Shown: positions 16,662 to 24,516 of the stretch, piece after piece
How positions within the stretch are numbered: the stretch's first letter is position 1
Layout of the letters: each line of letters starts with the position of its first letter
NCBI RefSeq assembly: GCF_000429185.2
Contig: NZ_AUBJ02000001.1
Span: forward strand, 1,860,001 to 1,924,000
Length of the DNA: 64,000 nt
From: Actinoalloteichus caeruleus DSM 43889
Lineage (GTDB): Bacteria; Actinomycetota; Actinomycetes; Mycobacteriales; Pseudonocardiaceae
Reading direction: 5' to 3'
Program-made: the position numbers and the translations under genes
Notes under the pieces: generated by a model
Told to the model about the DNA's origin: nothing
What the model saw: the letters and a program-made list of their open reading frames with translations, nothing else
Databases searched by the model: none

Positions 16662-18111
16662 CCAACGCCCGCTTCATGACCTTGCCCATGTCGTTGCGGG
16701 GCAGGGCGTCCAGGTAGCGCACCACCCGGGGCCGCTTGTGCGGGGCCAACAGGGTCGCCACGTGATCGGCCAGGTCCGCCTCGGACGGGCGGGGCGCGGC
16801 GGCCGGCACGACCCAGGCGACCACCCGCTCACCCAGGTCCGGGTCCGGCTCCCCCGTCACCGCCACCTCCGCCACCCCGGGGTGGTCGAGCAACGCGTTC
16901 TCGATCTCCCCCGCCCCGATCTTGTAGCCGCCGCTCTTGATGAGGTCCGTGGCCCGCCGGCCGACGATCCGCAGGGAACCGTCCGGGTCCCGCACGCCCA
17001 TGTCCCCGGTGCGGAACCATTCGCCGTCGAAGGCGTCCCTGGTGGCGTCGGGACGGTTCAGGTACTCGGTGAACAGGTTCGACCCGGTCACCTGGATCTC
17101 CCCGATGGTCTGCCCGTCGTCCTCGGTCAGCTCCGCGCCGGCGTCGTCGACCAGCCGCACCCGCACCCCGGCCAGCGGGACGCCCACCGTGCCCGGCCGC
17201 GCCGGCCCGTCCACCCGGACACTGGTGTTCATCAACGTCTCGGTCATCCCGTACCGCTCCACCACCCGCTGCCCGGTGGCCGCGCCGATGCGCTCGTGGT
17301 CGTGCACCGGCAGCGCCGCCGACCCCGACACCAACAGCCGCGCCGAGGACAACGCCCGGGCAAGGTCGGGCCGGTCGGCGATCTCCTCGGCGATCCGGTG
17401 GTACATGGTCGGCACGCCGAACATCATGGTCCCGCCGGCCGACAGGCGCTCGACGAGCGCGTCCGTGCCGAACCGCCCGAGGTGGTGCACGGTGCCGCCC
17501 AACCTGACCGGGCCGAGGATGCCCAGCACCAGGCCGTGCACGTGGAACAGCGGCAAGCCGTGCACCAGGACGTCGGCGGCGGTCCACCGCCACGCCTCCC
17601 CGAGGGCGTCGATCGTGCTGGCGACCGCGCGGCGGGGCAACACCACGCCCTTGGGGGCGCCCGTCGTCCCCGAGGTGTAGATGATCAGCGCGGGGTGCTC
17701 GGCCGGCGGTTCCGGTGGCAGCTCGCCACCGTCGCCCGTCAACGACACGCTCACCCGGGGGACCCGCGCCAACTCTCGGGGCAGGGTCACCCCGGGTTCG
17801 GCGAGGACGAGTGCCGGCGCGCTGTCCTCGACGATGTGCGCCACCTCCCGTTCCCCGCTCCTCGGGTTGATCGGCACGGCGGGAACCCCCGCCACCAGCG
17901 CCCCCACCACGGCCACGGCGGTGTGCGCGGTGGGCGTCGCCCACACCGCGACGTGCGCTCGACGCCCCCGCGTGGTCTCCACCGAACGCAGCCGTCGGGC
18001 CACCGCACCGGCCGCCGCGGCCAGCCCCGGGTAGTCCAGTGCCACGGACCCGAACCGGACGGCCTCGCGGGCGGGCGGGTTCAGCAGGGCGGGAAACAGC
18101 GGCTCGGTCAC
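16654..18111 (-). CDS. matB: Malonyl-CoA synthetase (MatB type acyl-CoA synthetase)
   Basis: The 485-residue ANL-superfamily enzyme has the AMP-binding P-loop YTSGTTGAPKG (145-155), the GSAALP and ERYGMTET motifs, the WFRTGDMG motif and the hinge and lysine-bearing end IKSGGYKIGAGEIE ... PRNDMGKVMK. It has the length of characterised Streptomyces MatB, and the pocket context VHGLPLFHVHGL is typical of this branch. MatB activates malonate (or methylmalonate) with ATP and CoA. Upstream lies the MatC-type carrier (70-base gap), and downstream the two carboxyltransferase subunits overlap in a chain, forming one minus-strand operon. Confidence 0.85.
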   Translation of the reverse strand: MTEPLFPALLNPPAREAVRFGSVALDYPGLAAAAGAVARRLRSVETTRGRRAHVAVWATPTAHTAVAVVGALVAGVPAVPINPRSGEREVAHIVEDSAPALVLAEPGVTLPRELARVPRVSVSLTGDGGELPPEPPAEHPALIIYTSGTTGAPKGVVLPRRAVASTIDALGEAWRWTAADVLVHGLPLFHVHGLVLGILGPVRLGGTVHHLGRFGTDALVERLSAGGTMMFGVPTMYHRIAEEIADRPDLARALSSARLLVSGSAALPVHDHERIGAATGQRVVERYGMTETLMNTSVRVDGPARPGTVGVPLAGVRVRLVDDAGAELTEDDGQTIGEIQVTGSNLFTEYLNRPDATRDAFDGEWFRTGDMGVRDPDGSLRIVGRRATDLIKSGGYKIGAGEIENALLDHPGVAEVAVTGEPDPDLGERVVAWVVPAAAPRPSEADLADHVATLLAPHKRPRVVRYLDALPRNDMGKVMKRALGG

Positions 18112-18181
18112 GGGGAACCTCCTGGCTCGCGGTCCACGTCCGGACGACGAGGGACGTCGTGGTCGGCTGGCCGGTCATGGT

Positions 18182-19603
18182 TCAGCCGAAGCCGGGCACC
18201 ACCAACGCCAGCCAGATCAGCGCCGGTGCCACGGCCACCACGATGCTGGCGTAGATCAGCAGCCGGCGGAAGAGGAGATCACGGTCGAAGCCGGCGGAGT
18301 TCGCCAGGACCAGCGCGCCGTTGGTGGAGAAGGGACTGACGTCGACCACCGTCGCCGAGACGGCCAAGGCCGTCACCATCCCCACCGGCCCGACGGCCCC
18401 GGTCAGCAGGAACGGCACGGCCAGGGGGATGAGCGCGCCCATGATGCCGACCGAGGACGCGAACGCCGAGACGACGCCGCCGATGTAGCAGAACAGCAGG
18501 GCTGCCAGCAGGGGAACCCCGATGTTCCCGACGGCCTCCCCCGCGTAGTCGATGGTGCCCATCGTCTCCAGGACGCTCACGTAGGTGAGGACCCCGCAGA
18601 TCAACAGCACCGTGGACCAGGTGATCTCGTTGACGGCGGCCCGCCCGGTGTCCCGCCACACCACGCTGAGCAGCACGCCGAGGGTGATGGCGGTCAGCCC
18701 CACGTCGAGGTCGAGGACGAGGGCTCCGACGACGAGCACCAGCAGGCTGGCCAGCGTGGTGGCCCGCGCCGGTGTGAGCCGGGGAGCACCGCTCGGGCCC
18801 GTCCCGGACGTGGCGTCGGAGCGGCCGTCCGCGCCCCCACCCCCGGTGGAGGCACCGATACCGGGCACCTCGTCACCCGCCGCCGGGTCCCGCACCCCGC
18901 CTGGCCCATCAGTCGCCGTCCGGGTCTCGGCCCTCGGCGCGGATGTCCGTGCGGATGTCGGATCCGGCTCCAGCTCGGACGGGACCCGCACGTCGGTGCG
19001 GGGCAGCCGCAGGCCACCCAGGACGACGAAGGCGATGGCGGCGACCACGAGGTTGACGGCCAGGCTCGCGAGGAACAACACGGCCGGGTTGCCCGCCAAC
19101 CCCTCCCGGGCGACGACCGCGTTCACCGTGGTCCCGTAGACACTGATCATCGAGAACGATCCGGCCTGGGTGCCGTGCACGAGCAGGACACCCATCAGCA
19201 GGGGGTCGATGCCGTAGTTCCTCGCCGCCCGCAACGCGACCGGCGCCAGGATCGCGGCCGCCGCCGGACTGACGGCCCCGATACCGGTCATCAACGCGGC
19301 CACCCCGAAGATCACCCAGGGGATGAGGACGACGCGGCCTCCCACGAGGCGCAACGCGGAGTGCACCAGCCAGTCGGTGGTCCCGTTGACCCTGGCGAAG
19401 CCGAACAGGAACGTGACCCCGACCAGCACCACGAAGAGGTCACCGGGGAAACCGGCGAGGATCGCGTCCTCGTCCATGCCGGCCAGCAGCGTCCCGACGC
19501 CGAACGCCGCCGCGAAGGACAGCACGCCCATGTTCAGCGACCTGGTGGTCGCGACGACGAACACGGCGACCAGCACGAGGATGGAGATCAACTCAGCGGA
19601 CAT
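18182..19603 (-). CDS. matC: Malonate/dicarboxylate carrier (MatC type, SLC13-like permease)
   Basis: From ATG 19603 the protein is 473 residues with about eleven hydrophobic segments, for example LISILVLVAVFVVATT, LFVVLVGVTFLFGFARV and VILIPWVIFGVAALMTGIGA-like runs. The N-terminal third matches the MatC_N dicarboxylate carrier region (GAVSPAAAAILAPVALRAA, GVLLVHGTQAGSFSMISVYG). A long hydrophilic loop of about 90 residues, rich in Pro, Thr, Ala and acidic residues, separates the two membrane halves. It should import malonate or another C3-C4 dicarboxylate for the adjacent MatB. The operon order matC-matB-beta-alpha supports this. Confidence 0.8.
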   Translation of the reverse strand: MSAELISILVLVAVFVVATTRSLNMGVLSFAAAFGVGTLLAGMDEDAILAGFPGDLFVVLVGVTFLFGFARVNGTTDWLVHSALRLVGGRVVLIPWVIFGVAALMTGIGAVSPAAAAILAPVALRAARNYGIDPLLMGVLLVHGTQAGSFSMISVYGTTVNAVVAREGLAGNPAVLFLASLAVNLVVAAIAFVVLGGLRLPRTDVRVPSELEPDPTSARTSAPRAETRTATDGPGGVRDPAAGDEVPGIGASTGGGGADGRSDATSGTGPSGAPRLTPARATTLASLLVLVVGALVLDLDVGLTAITLGVLLSVVWRDTGRAAVNEITWSTVLLICGVLTYVSVLETMGTIDYAGEAVGNIGVPLLAALLFCYIGGVVSAFASSVGIMGALIPLAVPFLLTGAVGPVGMVTALAVSATVVDVSPFSTNGALVLANSAGFDRDLLFRRLLIYASIVVAVAPALIWLALVVPGFG

Positions 19604-20099
19604 CGGCGCTCCCGTCCCTGGGTCGCGAACCGCCGGGTCCACCGTGGACCGACCCGGTGGTGGTCTCACCGTCCTGCCGGCCGGTCGGGGTGTCAACACC
19701 CGGTCCGGGCAACTGGCTCGCCCGCTCCGCCAGCCGGCCGCCTCCGGGTTCCGCCGTCGAGGGGTGTCACCGAGGCGTCCGGCCTGGCCCCCGAGGTCGA
19801 CGTGTCAGCCCACCCATCGATCCCGTGGCCGCTCAGCGGGTGCGAGCGGACCGGGAGGTTCGCGTCCGCCGGGGACGGTTCCGTGTTCGCCGTCGTGTCG
19901 ACGGTGCTGTCAGGCACGCGCCATGTGCCGAGGAGCCGTGTTCGGGGCCGAAACGGGCGGACCGACATTCGCCGCACGCGTGACCACGACAGCGGCGGGC
20001 GGCATACTGTCCGCAGGGAGGCGTGTGGTGGTGCGAGCGACCGCGAGGAAAGTGAAGGACTTTCCGTCGCGTTGCCCGTAACGCCGCAGGTCAAGAAGT
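19604..20099. other. Upstream region of matC and leader-like sequence of the I-E array
   Basis: No gene is supported. The last 60 bases before the first CRISPR repeat (about 20040-20099) are richer in A and T than the rest and include CGCAGGTCAAGAAGTG next to the repeat, which resembles the end of type I-E leaders in actinomycetes. The rest presumably contains the matC promoter, but no clear elements were recognised. Confidence 0.4.
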
Positions 20100-20188
20100 G
20101 TCCTCCCCGCGCACGCGGGGCTGTTCCCAACTACCGGGCGCTCAAAACTTTCTTCGGCTGGTCCTCCCCGCGCACGCGGGGCTGTTCC
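20100..20188. CRISPR. Two-repeat type I-E-like CRISPR remnant
   Basis: Two identical 28-base repeats lie at 20100-20127 and 20161-20188, separated by a 33-base spacer (period 61). The repeat begins GTCCTCCCCGCGCACGCG and continues GGGCTGTTCC. Its CCCCGCG...CGCGGGG hairpin and 61-base period are characteristic of subtype I-E in actinomycetes. No cas genes of that subtype are in the window. After the second repeat the sequence changes to a recombinase relic, so the array looks cut off by an insertion. Confidence 0.85.
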
Positions 20189-20249
20189 GGCATTTCCGAC
20201 CCCACACGGAGATGCCACCAGCCGCGCCCCCCATGAGGGGCTGGATGCG

Positions 20250-20641
20250 TACGCCAGGGGAGGTTCAATGCACGTGGAGTCCATCCCGCGCACAAGGCTC
20301 GAACCCTTGCCAACAGAATCGTTGGTTGGGGTTCGGGCCTTGTCGCTGTTCTGGGTCCAGTTGAGGGCGTTGGCGTTGACCTGGGGGGCGAGCAGCATCT
20401 CGAAGGGCCGGTTGTTCTCGACGCGCAGTTCGTCGTCTTCGTCGATGTAGACCTTGGTGAAGAAGGCTTGGTTGCACAGGCGGCGGTTGGCGTCGTCGCA
20501 CCGGTTGTAGATGTCGGCGCAGCTCTCCAGCAGGTTCAGTGCGTCGTCCAGGTGGGCGCGGGCGTCGGCGTGCTCGCCGTGGTGGGCGTCGATGCGGCGG
20601 TTGATGCTGTCGAGTTCGGCGAGGATGCGGTGACGCATCAA
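20250..20641 (-). pseudogene. C-terminal fragment of a serine recombinase
   Basis: The frame reads AELDSINRRIDAHHGEHADA, then LLESCADIYNRCDDANRRLC and NQAFFTKVYIDEDDELRVE, then MLLAPQVNANALNWTQ. This is the typical C-terminal helical/linker part of large serine recombinases of actinobacterial mobile elements. The catalytic N-terminal domain and the recombinase domain are absent, since the frame begins only at 20641. Downstream the frame stays open through the CRISPR repeats to 19910, which is clearly not original coding sequence. It marks the left border of the lower-GC island. Confidence 0.75.
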
Positions 20642-20835
20642 TGACGCCGGTCAGCCTCGGCGTGCCGCTCGCGACGAATGTGAGGCCGAGCGTGAGGTGT
20701 GTGACGTCGGTGTTCGACCCGAGAGCGGTGGGGGATGCCGCTTGCCATTACCCGTCACGGGTGGAGGGGCCGACCAAGTAGGCGATTGGGAGTTCGACCC
20801 GATGGGTCTCGAGGCGCTTATGTCTCTGAAGGCGC

Positions 20836-21294
20836 TTACGAGTCGGGCGATGCGAGGACTCCGCGGCGGCGCATCGTCTCGCAGTAACCGGCAAGCAGCG
20901 CGGTGGTCACTCCAATGCCGACGTCGAACCATGAGGTCATCGCGCCAAGCATCGCCCACCTGTCGAGGAACGCGAATGTCACGGCGAGAAGGACGCCTTG
21001 GGCGATCGTCGCGGCCAGAGCAGTGGGCACCGCCCAACAATTGAGTGCGAGCAGGAGCACGGGAGTGATCAGTCCTGCAAGGACATTGATCGCCCAGACG
21101 GCGCGAAGCAGTGGCGGGTAGTCGGTGAAGTAGTCGATTCCGCCGGCGCCGAACTGATCTCGGATGTAGTGCTGGTCGTGGATCAGGATGAGGACGAAGT
21201 CGCGCGCCCCGCCGACGTACAAGGCGAATGTTGCGATCGCCACTATCCACAGATGCCACGGACGTATTCGACCCCGTGATGCCTGCGAGTTCAT
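20836..21294 (-). CDS. Small four-helix membrane protein, function unknown
   Basis: The 152-residue product has four predicted membrane segments: LWIVAIATFALYVGGARDF, VWAINVLAGLITPVLLLAL, LAATIAQGVLLAVTFAFL and WFDVGIGVTTALLAG. No family could be named. G+C content is visibly lower than in genes left of 20 kb. It is the last gene of a minus-strand series that starts with the MFS transporter at 26 kb, with 163 bases between it and the NTF2-like gene. A weak ribosome site (AGGCGGTG) precedes the ATG. Confidence 0.55.
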   Translation of the reverse strand: MNSQASRGRIRPWHLWIVAIATFALYVGGARDFVLILIHDQHYIRDQFGAGGIDYFTDYPPLLRAVWAINVLAGLITPVLLLALNCWAVPTALAATIAQGVLLAVTFAFLDRWAMLGAMTSWFDVGIGVTTALLAGYCETMRRRGVLASPDS

Positions 21295-21457
21295 TGTTCA
21301 CCGCCTGTTCTGGTCGTGACTGAAAGTCGCACCGTTGAGTTGATGGATGTTGCGGCCGGGAGTCGCTGCGTTGGGGTGCGTCTCGTTGTCGCCTTGACTC
21401 GTCAACGAGCCTTCCTCGGTCTGACAGCTTTGGTGTGGAGCAGAGGACCGGCAGGAT

Positions 21458-21913
21458 TTACGCGTCCGTGATGGGGGCGGCGGCAGCCTCGGACACGCCT
21501 GCAGCCTCCACCACATCGAGGGCTCGTTCAAGGACCTGCAGGTCTTCCATGGTCTCGACGTCGGTGACGCGTCCCCACGCCAAGGTCAGGAACTGGAACA
21601 CAGTGTTCTCATAGCGCTCGCCGTCCGGAAGCGCTCCGGAGACACGAGATCGCACTGCGACGCGCGTCCGCCACGGGCGGCCGGAGACCAGCACCTCCTG
21701 GACATCAAAACGCACGCCGGGTAGCAGTCGTGTTGCACGCTCCCACCAGCGGATCATCGCGTCTCTGGTTACTCTGTGGCCTCCGAGCGCGTGATCTCCG
21801 TGGAAGTGGTACTCGAACTGCGGGGCCAGGCTATCCACCATTGTCAGGTAGTCGCCTTCGTTGATCCGTTCGAAGGTGGCGCGGACCTTGCTGCGAACTA
21901 TGTGGTTGTACAT
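21458..21913 (-). CDS. NTF2-like/SnoaL-type nuclear transport factor 2 family protein
   Basis: The 151-residue protein follows the NTF2-like cone fold: an N-terminal helix pair (RSKVRATFERINEGDYLTMV), the pattern LAPQFEYHFHGDHALGGHRV, then RDAMIRWWERATRLLPGVRF and alternating beta strands (TRVAVRSRVSG, YENTVFQFLTLAWGRVTDVE). Relatives include SnoaL-type cyclases and many ligand-binding proteins with no known reaction. The ATG at 21913 has GGGAGAGAGCGGAG upstream. It lies between two membrane protein genes in the same orientation and may be part of the amidohydrolase/MFS unit. Confidence 0.75.
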   Translation of the reverse strand: MYNHIVRSKVRATFERINEGDYLTMVDSLAPQFEYHFHGDHALGGHRVTRDAMIRWWERATRLLPGVRFDVQEVLVSGRPWRTRVAVRSRVSGALPDGERYENTVFQFLTLAWGRVTDVETMEDLQVLERALDVVEAAGVSEAAAAPITDA

Positions 21914-22001
21914 CTCCGCTCTCTCCCTCTCGGCGTCGGAGCGTCAGCATGCCGTGACCGGCGTGGCGTGGTCCGAGTGCTGCCGCTCAGCGCGCCCCTA
22001 C

Positions 22002-22565
22002 TCATGTTCTGGTTCTTGGTTCCTCGCGCATCGTCGAAGTGTCCTGGTTGAACTGCACGGCTCGTGCGCCGTGGCGGCGCAGGTATCCGACTGAGGCTGC
22101 GCCGAGCAGTGGTGGCCAGAGGGCGGCGAGCAGATAGCAGCCGGCACACACCCAGGCCCAGGCGTCGTAGTCCGCGCTCGCGAACGGGTCGACCTTGTCC
22201 CATGCGATGACGGACATCGTCACGAGGAGAGCGAGCACGAGGGCACCCGCGATGCCCGTCCCTCCGATGATCGCCGGCACGAGCCGGCGCTGATTAGTGG
22301 GCAGCCAGCGCGGGGTCACTTTGCTCGGCTCGATCGTGAGGAAGAACATGCATCCGATGGCGGTGAGTTGCATCGCCGAGAGCAGAAGGAGGTACCACGT
22401 GCCGGCGCCAGGGATGCTCTGCTGCTCGCGCCAGAAGTCTGGAGTACCGAGTGTGGCCCCCATCACCAGAGGCAGTCGCCACAGTGCGGTCGGCAGCCCG
22501 GCAACCATGCCCGCGTAGGTGCACCACTTCACCAAGTCCAGTGATCTCGACCGTGTACTACTCAT
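22002..22565 (-). CDS. Membrane protein with four predicted helices, function unknown
   Basis: The frame is open further upstream, but the ATG at 22565 gives a plausible 187-residue integral membrane protein. Hydrophobic segments: KWCTYAGMVAGLPTALW, GTWYLLLLSAMQLTAIGCMF, IIGGTGIAGALVLALLVTM and AWVCAGCYLLAALWPPLLGA. The charged C-terminus lies after YLRRHGARAVQ. No family is recognised. It starts 29 bases after the SRPBCC gene on the same strand and is probably co-transcribed with it. Confidence 0.6.
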   Translation of the reverse strand: MSSTRSRSLDLVKWCTYAGMVAGLPTALWRLPLVMGATLGTPDFWREQQSIPGAGTWYLLLLSAMQLTAIGCMFFLTIEPSKVTPRWLPTNQRRLVPAIIGGTGIAGALVLALLVTMSVIAWDKVDPFASADYDAWAWVCAGCYLLAALWPPLLGAASVGYLRRHGARAVQFNQDTSTMREEPRTRT

Positions 22566-22594
22566 GGTGTCGTCCCGGTGTCCGCATGCCGTTC

Positions 22595-23026
22595 CTACAC
22601 GGGCTGACCGTCGGCTGGCGGCGGAACGGCGGTCCGTTCGGCGAGGCGTTCCAGCCGCAATCTCGGAAGGGTGTCGAGAGCGTGCCCGAGAAGTGCCGCG
22701 AGAGGTCCGTGCCGTTCGACGGTGTGTGTGACCCGCGTCTGCTGCCTCACGGGTTGCGGTGATAACTGCCACTGCCCGGTCTCGGAGAGCCCGGGCACCC
22801 GCCAGGAGATCGTGATCGCGTCGCTGTCGATGCGGGTGTAGGTGAGGGTTCCGCGGAGACCCCGGATGACGTCGAGTCGATACTCGACGCCGGTGGTCGC
22901 GCGCACCGGGCCTTCGACCCGTACGAAGGCAGGGTTCCAGTCGGGCAGCTCCGGTGCGTCGAGCAGGATGTCGTGCACACGCGCTGCTGGGGAATCGATG
23001 ATGGCGCTCAGGGATGCGATGGTCAT
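22595..23026 (-). CDS. SRPBCC (START/Bet v1-like) domain protein
   Basis: The ATG at 23026 gives 143 residues with the polyketide-cyclase/SRPBCC pattern: IIDSPAARVHDILLDAPELP, DWNPAFVRVEGP, then the strand series GVEYRLDVIRG, GTLTYTRIDSDAITISWRVP and a long C-terminal helix (GPLAALLGHALDTLPRLRLE). These proteins bind hydrophobic ligands in a helix-grip cavity; the ligand is not known. A GAGAGGACC ribosome site precedes the start. It lies 64 bases downstream of the amidohydrolase gene in the same direction. Confidence 0.75.
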   Translation of the reverse strand: MTIASLSAIIDSPAARVHDILLDAPELPDWNPAFVRVEGPVRATTGVEYRLDVIRGLRGTLTYTRIDSDAITISWRVPGLSETGQWQLSPQPVRQQTRVTHTVERHGPLAALLGHALDTLPRLRLERLAERTAVPPPADGQPV

Positions 23027-23090
23027 AGCGGATGGTCCTCTCGGGGGAATCACGCGGTGTCTCGATGAGCTGAGCGTGTCGGAGGAAGGT

Positions 23091-24509
23091 TCATCGGTCG
23101 CCCTTCGCGATCCGTCGCGCGGTCGCCAGCAGTTCCCCACGCTCGGCCTGGTCAACGTGGTAGCCGTCGACCATGACCGCATGGATTGACCGGGTGTTGC
23201 GGATGTCGCTCATCGGGTCCGCATCCAGGATCACGAGGTCGGCCACGCGGCCCGCCTCGACCGTTCCTGCCCACTGCTCGCGCCCGAGGAACCTGGCCGG
23301 TTCCAACGTGGCGCACTGGAGGGCGCGCATCGGGGTCAGGCCCGCTGCAACGAGCTGTTCCAGTTCGACATGCAGGCTGAACCCGGGATAGAGCCCGGGG
23401 CCGACCAAGTCGGTCCCGGCGAGCAGCCTGACGCCTGCCTCGTCCATGGCACCCACGGTCGCCAGGCGCCAATCGTACAATTCGCGGTGCTGCTCGGCTT
23501 CCGCCGGGGAACGGTGACCCCCGCAGTAGATCTCCGTCCGAAGAAAGTCCCAGGAGTCGGGTGTGCCGGGCGCCATGTACTCCATCCGCTCGTCGTCGAG
23601 TCGGATCGACTCGGGGCGGTCGATCACCGCGTGGACCGCGAGGGTCGGCGTGTAGGCGACGTCGGCGGCGACGAGTCGTTCGAAGAGGGACGCCGCCCTC
23701 GCAGGGCGGTAGGACGCGACGGCCTCCCATTCGATCCGGCTGACCTGCTTGATCCAGCTGCCCAGGTGGAACTCGGGGGCCGTCTGGATCCGAGACATGG
23801 CCGCTTCGAGCCGATCCATGTCCGAGGAGGCGGCCGGCCAGATGCCACCGAAGAGGTGCTCGAACGACCGCTGTCCCGACTCGATCTGCTCGGGGAACGG
23901 CACATGATCCGACCGATGGCCGGCGACGGTGGTCCCGCGCAGTTGTGCCTCGGCGAGCACGGCCCGGTACGCCTCCGACCCCAGACGGGAGTACACCTTG
24001 ATGAAGTCCGCTCCACCGTCGATCGCCTCCGCCACAGCGCGCCGCGCCTGCTCACGTGAGCCCACCGTGACGACCGGACTGTCCGGGACGTCGGACCACA
24101 GGGCGGGACTGCCGTCGAGCAGCGGGCTGGCGATGGTCATGCGAGGCCCGAGCAGTTCGCCGGACTCGATCATCCGACGGATCTGGTGCAGTCGTGGCCG
24201 GCCCCACATCTCGCGCACCGCGGTCACGCCGTTCGCGACATACAGGCTGGCGAAGTGGCGCGGGTCGTCGGTCTCCGACTCGCTATGGACGTGCATGTCG
24301 GTGAGGCCGGGGATCAGGTACTTGCCACGGACGTCCCGGATCACGGTCTCCGGGGGGAGAGGGATGAGGCTCGCCGGACCAACTGCCGTGATCACGCGGT
24401 CGATGACGATCACGGCCTGGTCTGGTCGCGGCGGTGCTCCCGTGGCGTCGATGACCGTGGCGCCGACGTAGGCCTGGGCTCGCGGGACTCGGACGCTGTC
24501 GTTGCTCAT
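23091..24509 (-). CDS. Amidohydrolase family protein (imidazolonepropionase-like)
   Basis: The 472-residue protein is a metal-dependent amidohydrolase. It has the N-terminal composite beta domain (YVGATVIDATGAPPRPDQAV), the first metal motif LIPGLTDMHVHSESE near residues 65-79 (HxH), and the candidate metal lysine in GGADFIKVYSRLG. TTVAGHRSDH and QRSFEHLFGG supply later His ligands, and LLAGTDLVGPGL the final Asp. The end GTVEAGRVADLVILDADP is the usual closing strand. These enzymes hydrolyse cyclic amides, lactams or related C-N bonds (prolidase/imidazolonepropionase-like); substrate unknown. Its start is only seven bases from the stop of the MFS gene, so both belong to one TetR-controlled operon. 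Confidence 0.87.
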   Translation of the reverse strand: MSNDSVRVPRAQAYVGATVIDATGAPPRPDQAVIVIDRVITAVGPASLIPLPPETVIRDVRGKYLIPGLTDMHVHSESETDDPRHFASLYVANGVTAVREMWGRPRLHQIRRMIESGELLGPRMTIASPLLDGSPALWSDVPDSPVVTVGSREQARRAVAEAIDGGADFIKVYSRLGSEAYRAVLAEAQLRGTTVAGHRSDHVPFPEQIESGQRSFEHLFGGIWPAASSDMDRLEAAMSRIQTAPEFHLGSWIKQVSRIEWEAVASYRPARAASLFERLVAADVAYTPTLAVHAVIDRPESIRLDDERMEYMAPGTPDSWDFLRTEIYCGGHRSPAEAEQHRELYDWRLATVGAMDEAGVRLLAGTDLVGPGLYPGFSLHVELEQLVAAGLTPMRALQCATLEPARFLGREQWAGTVEAGRVADLVILDADPMSDIRNTRSIHAVMVDGYHVDQAERGELLATARRIAKGDR

Positions 24510-24516
24510 AGAGCCG

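Noticed and set aside
20285-20330. T-arm-like sequence (CAAGGCTCGAACCCTTG) in front of the recombinase fragment, considered as a tRNA attachment site
   Set aside because: No acceptor, anticodon or D arm could be fitted around it on either strand, and it lies within the recombinase-like frame.
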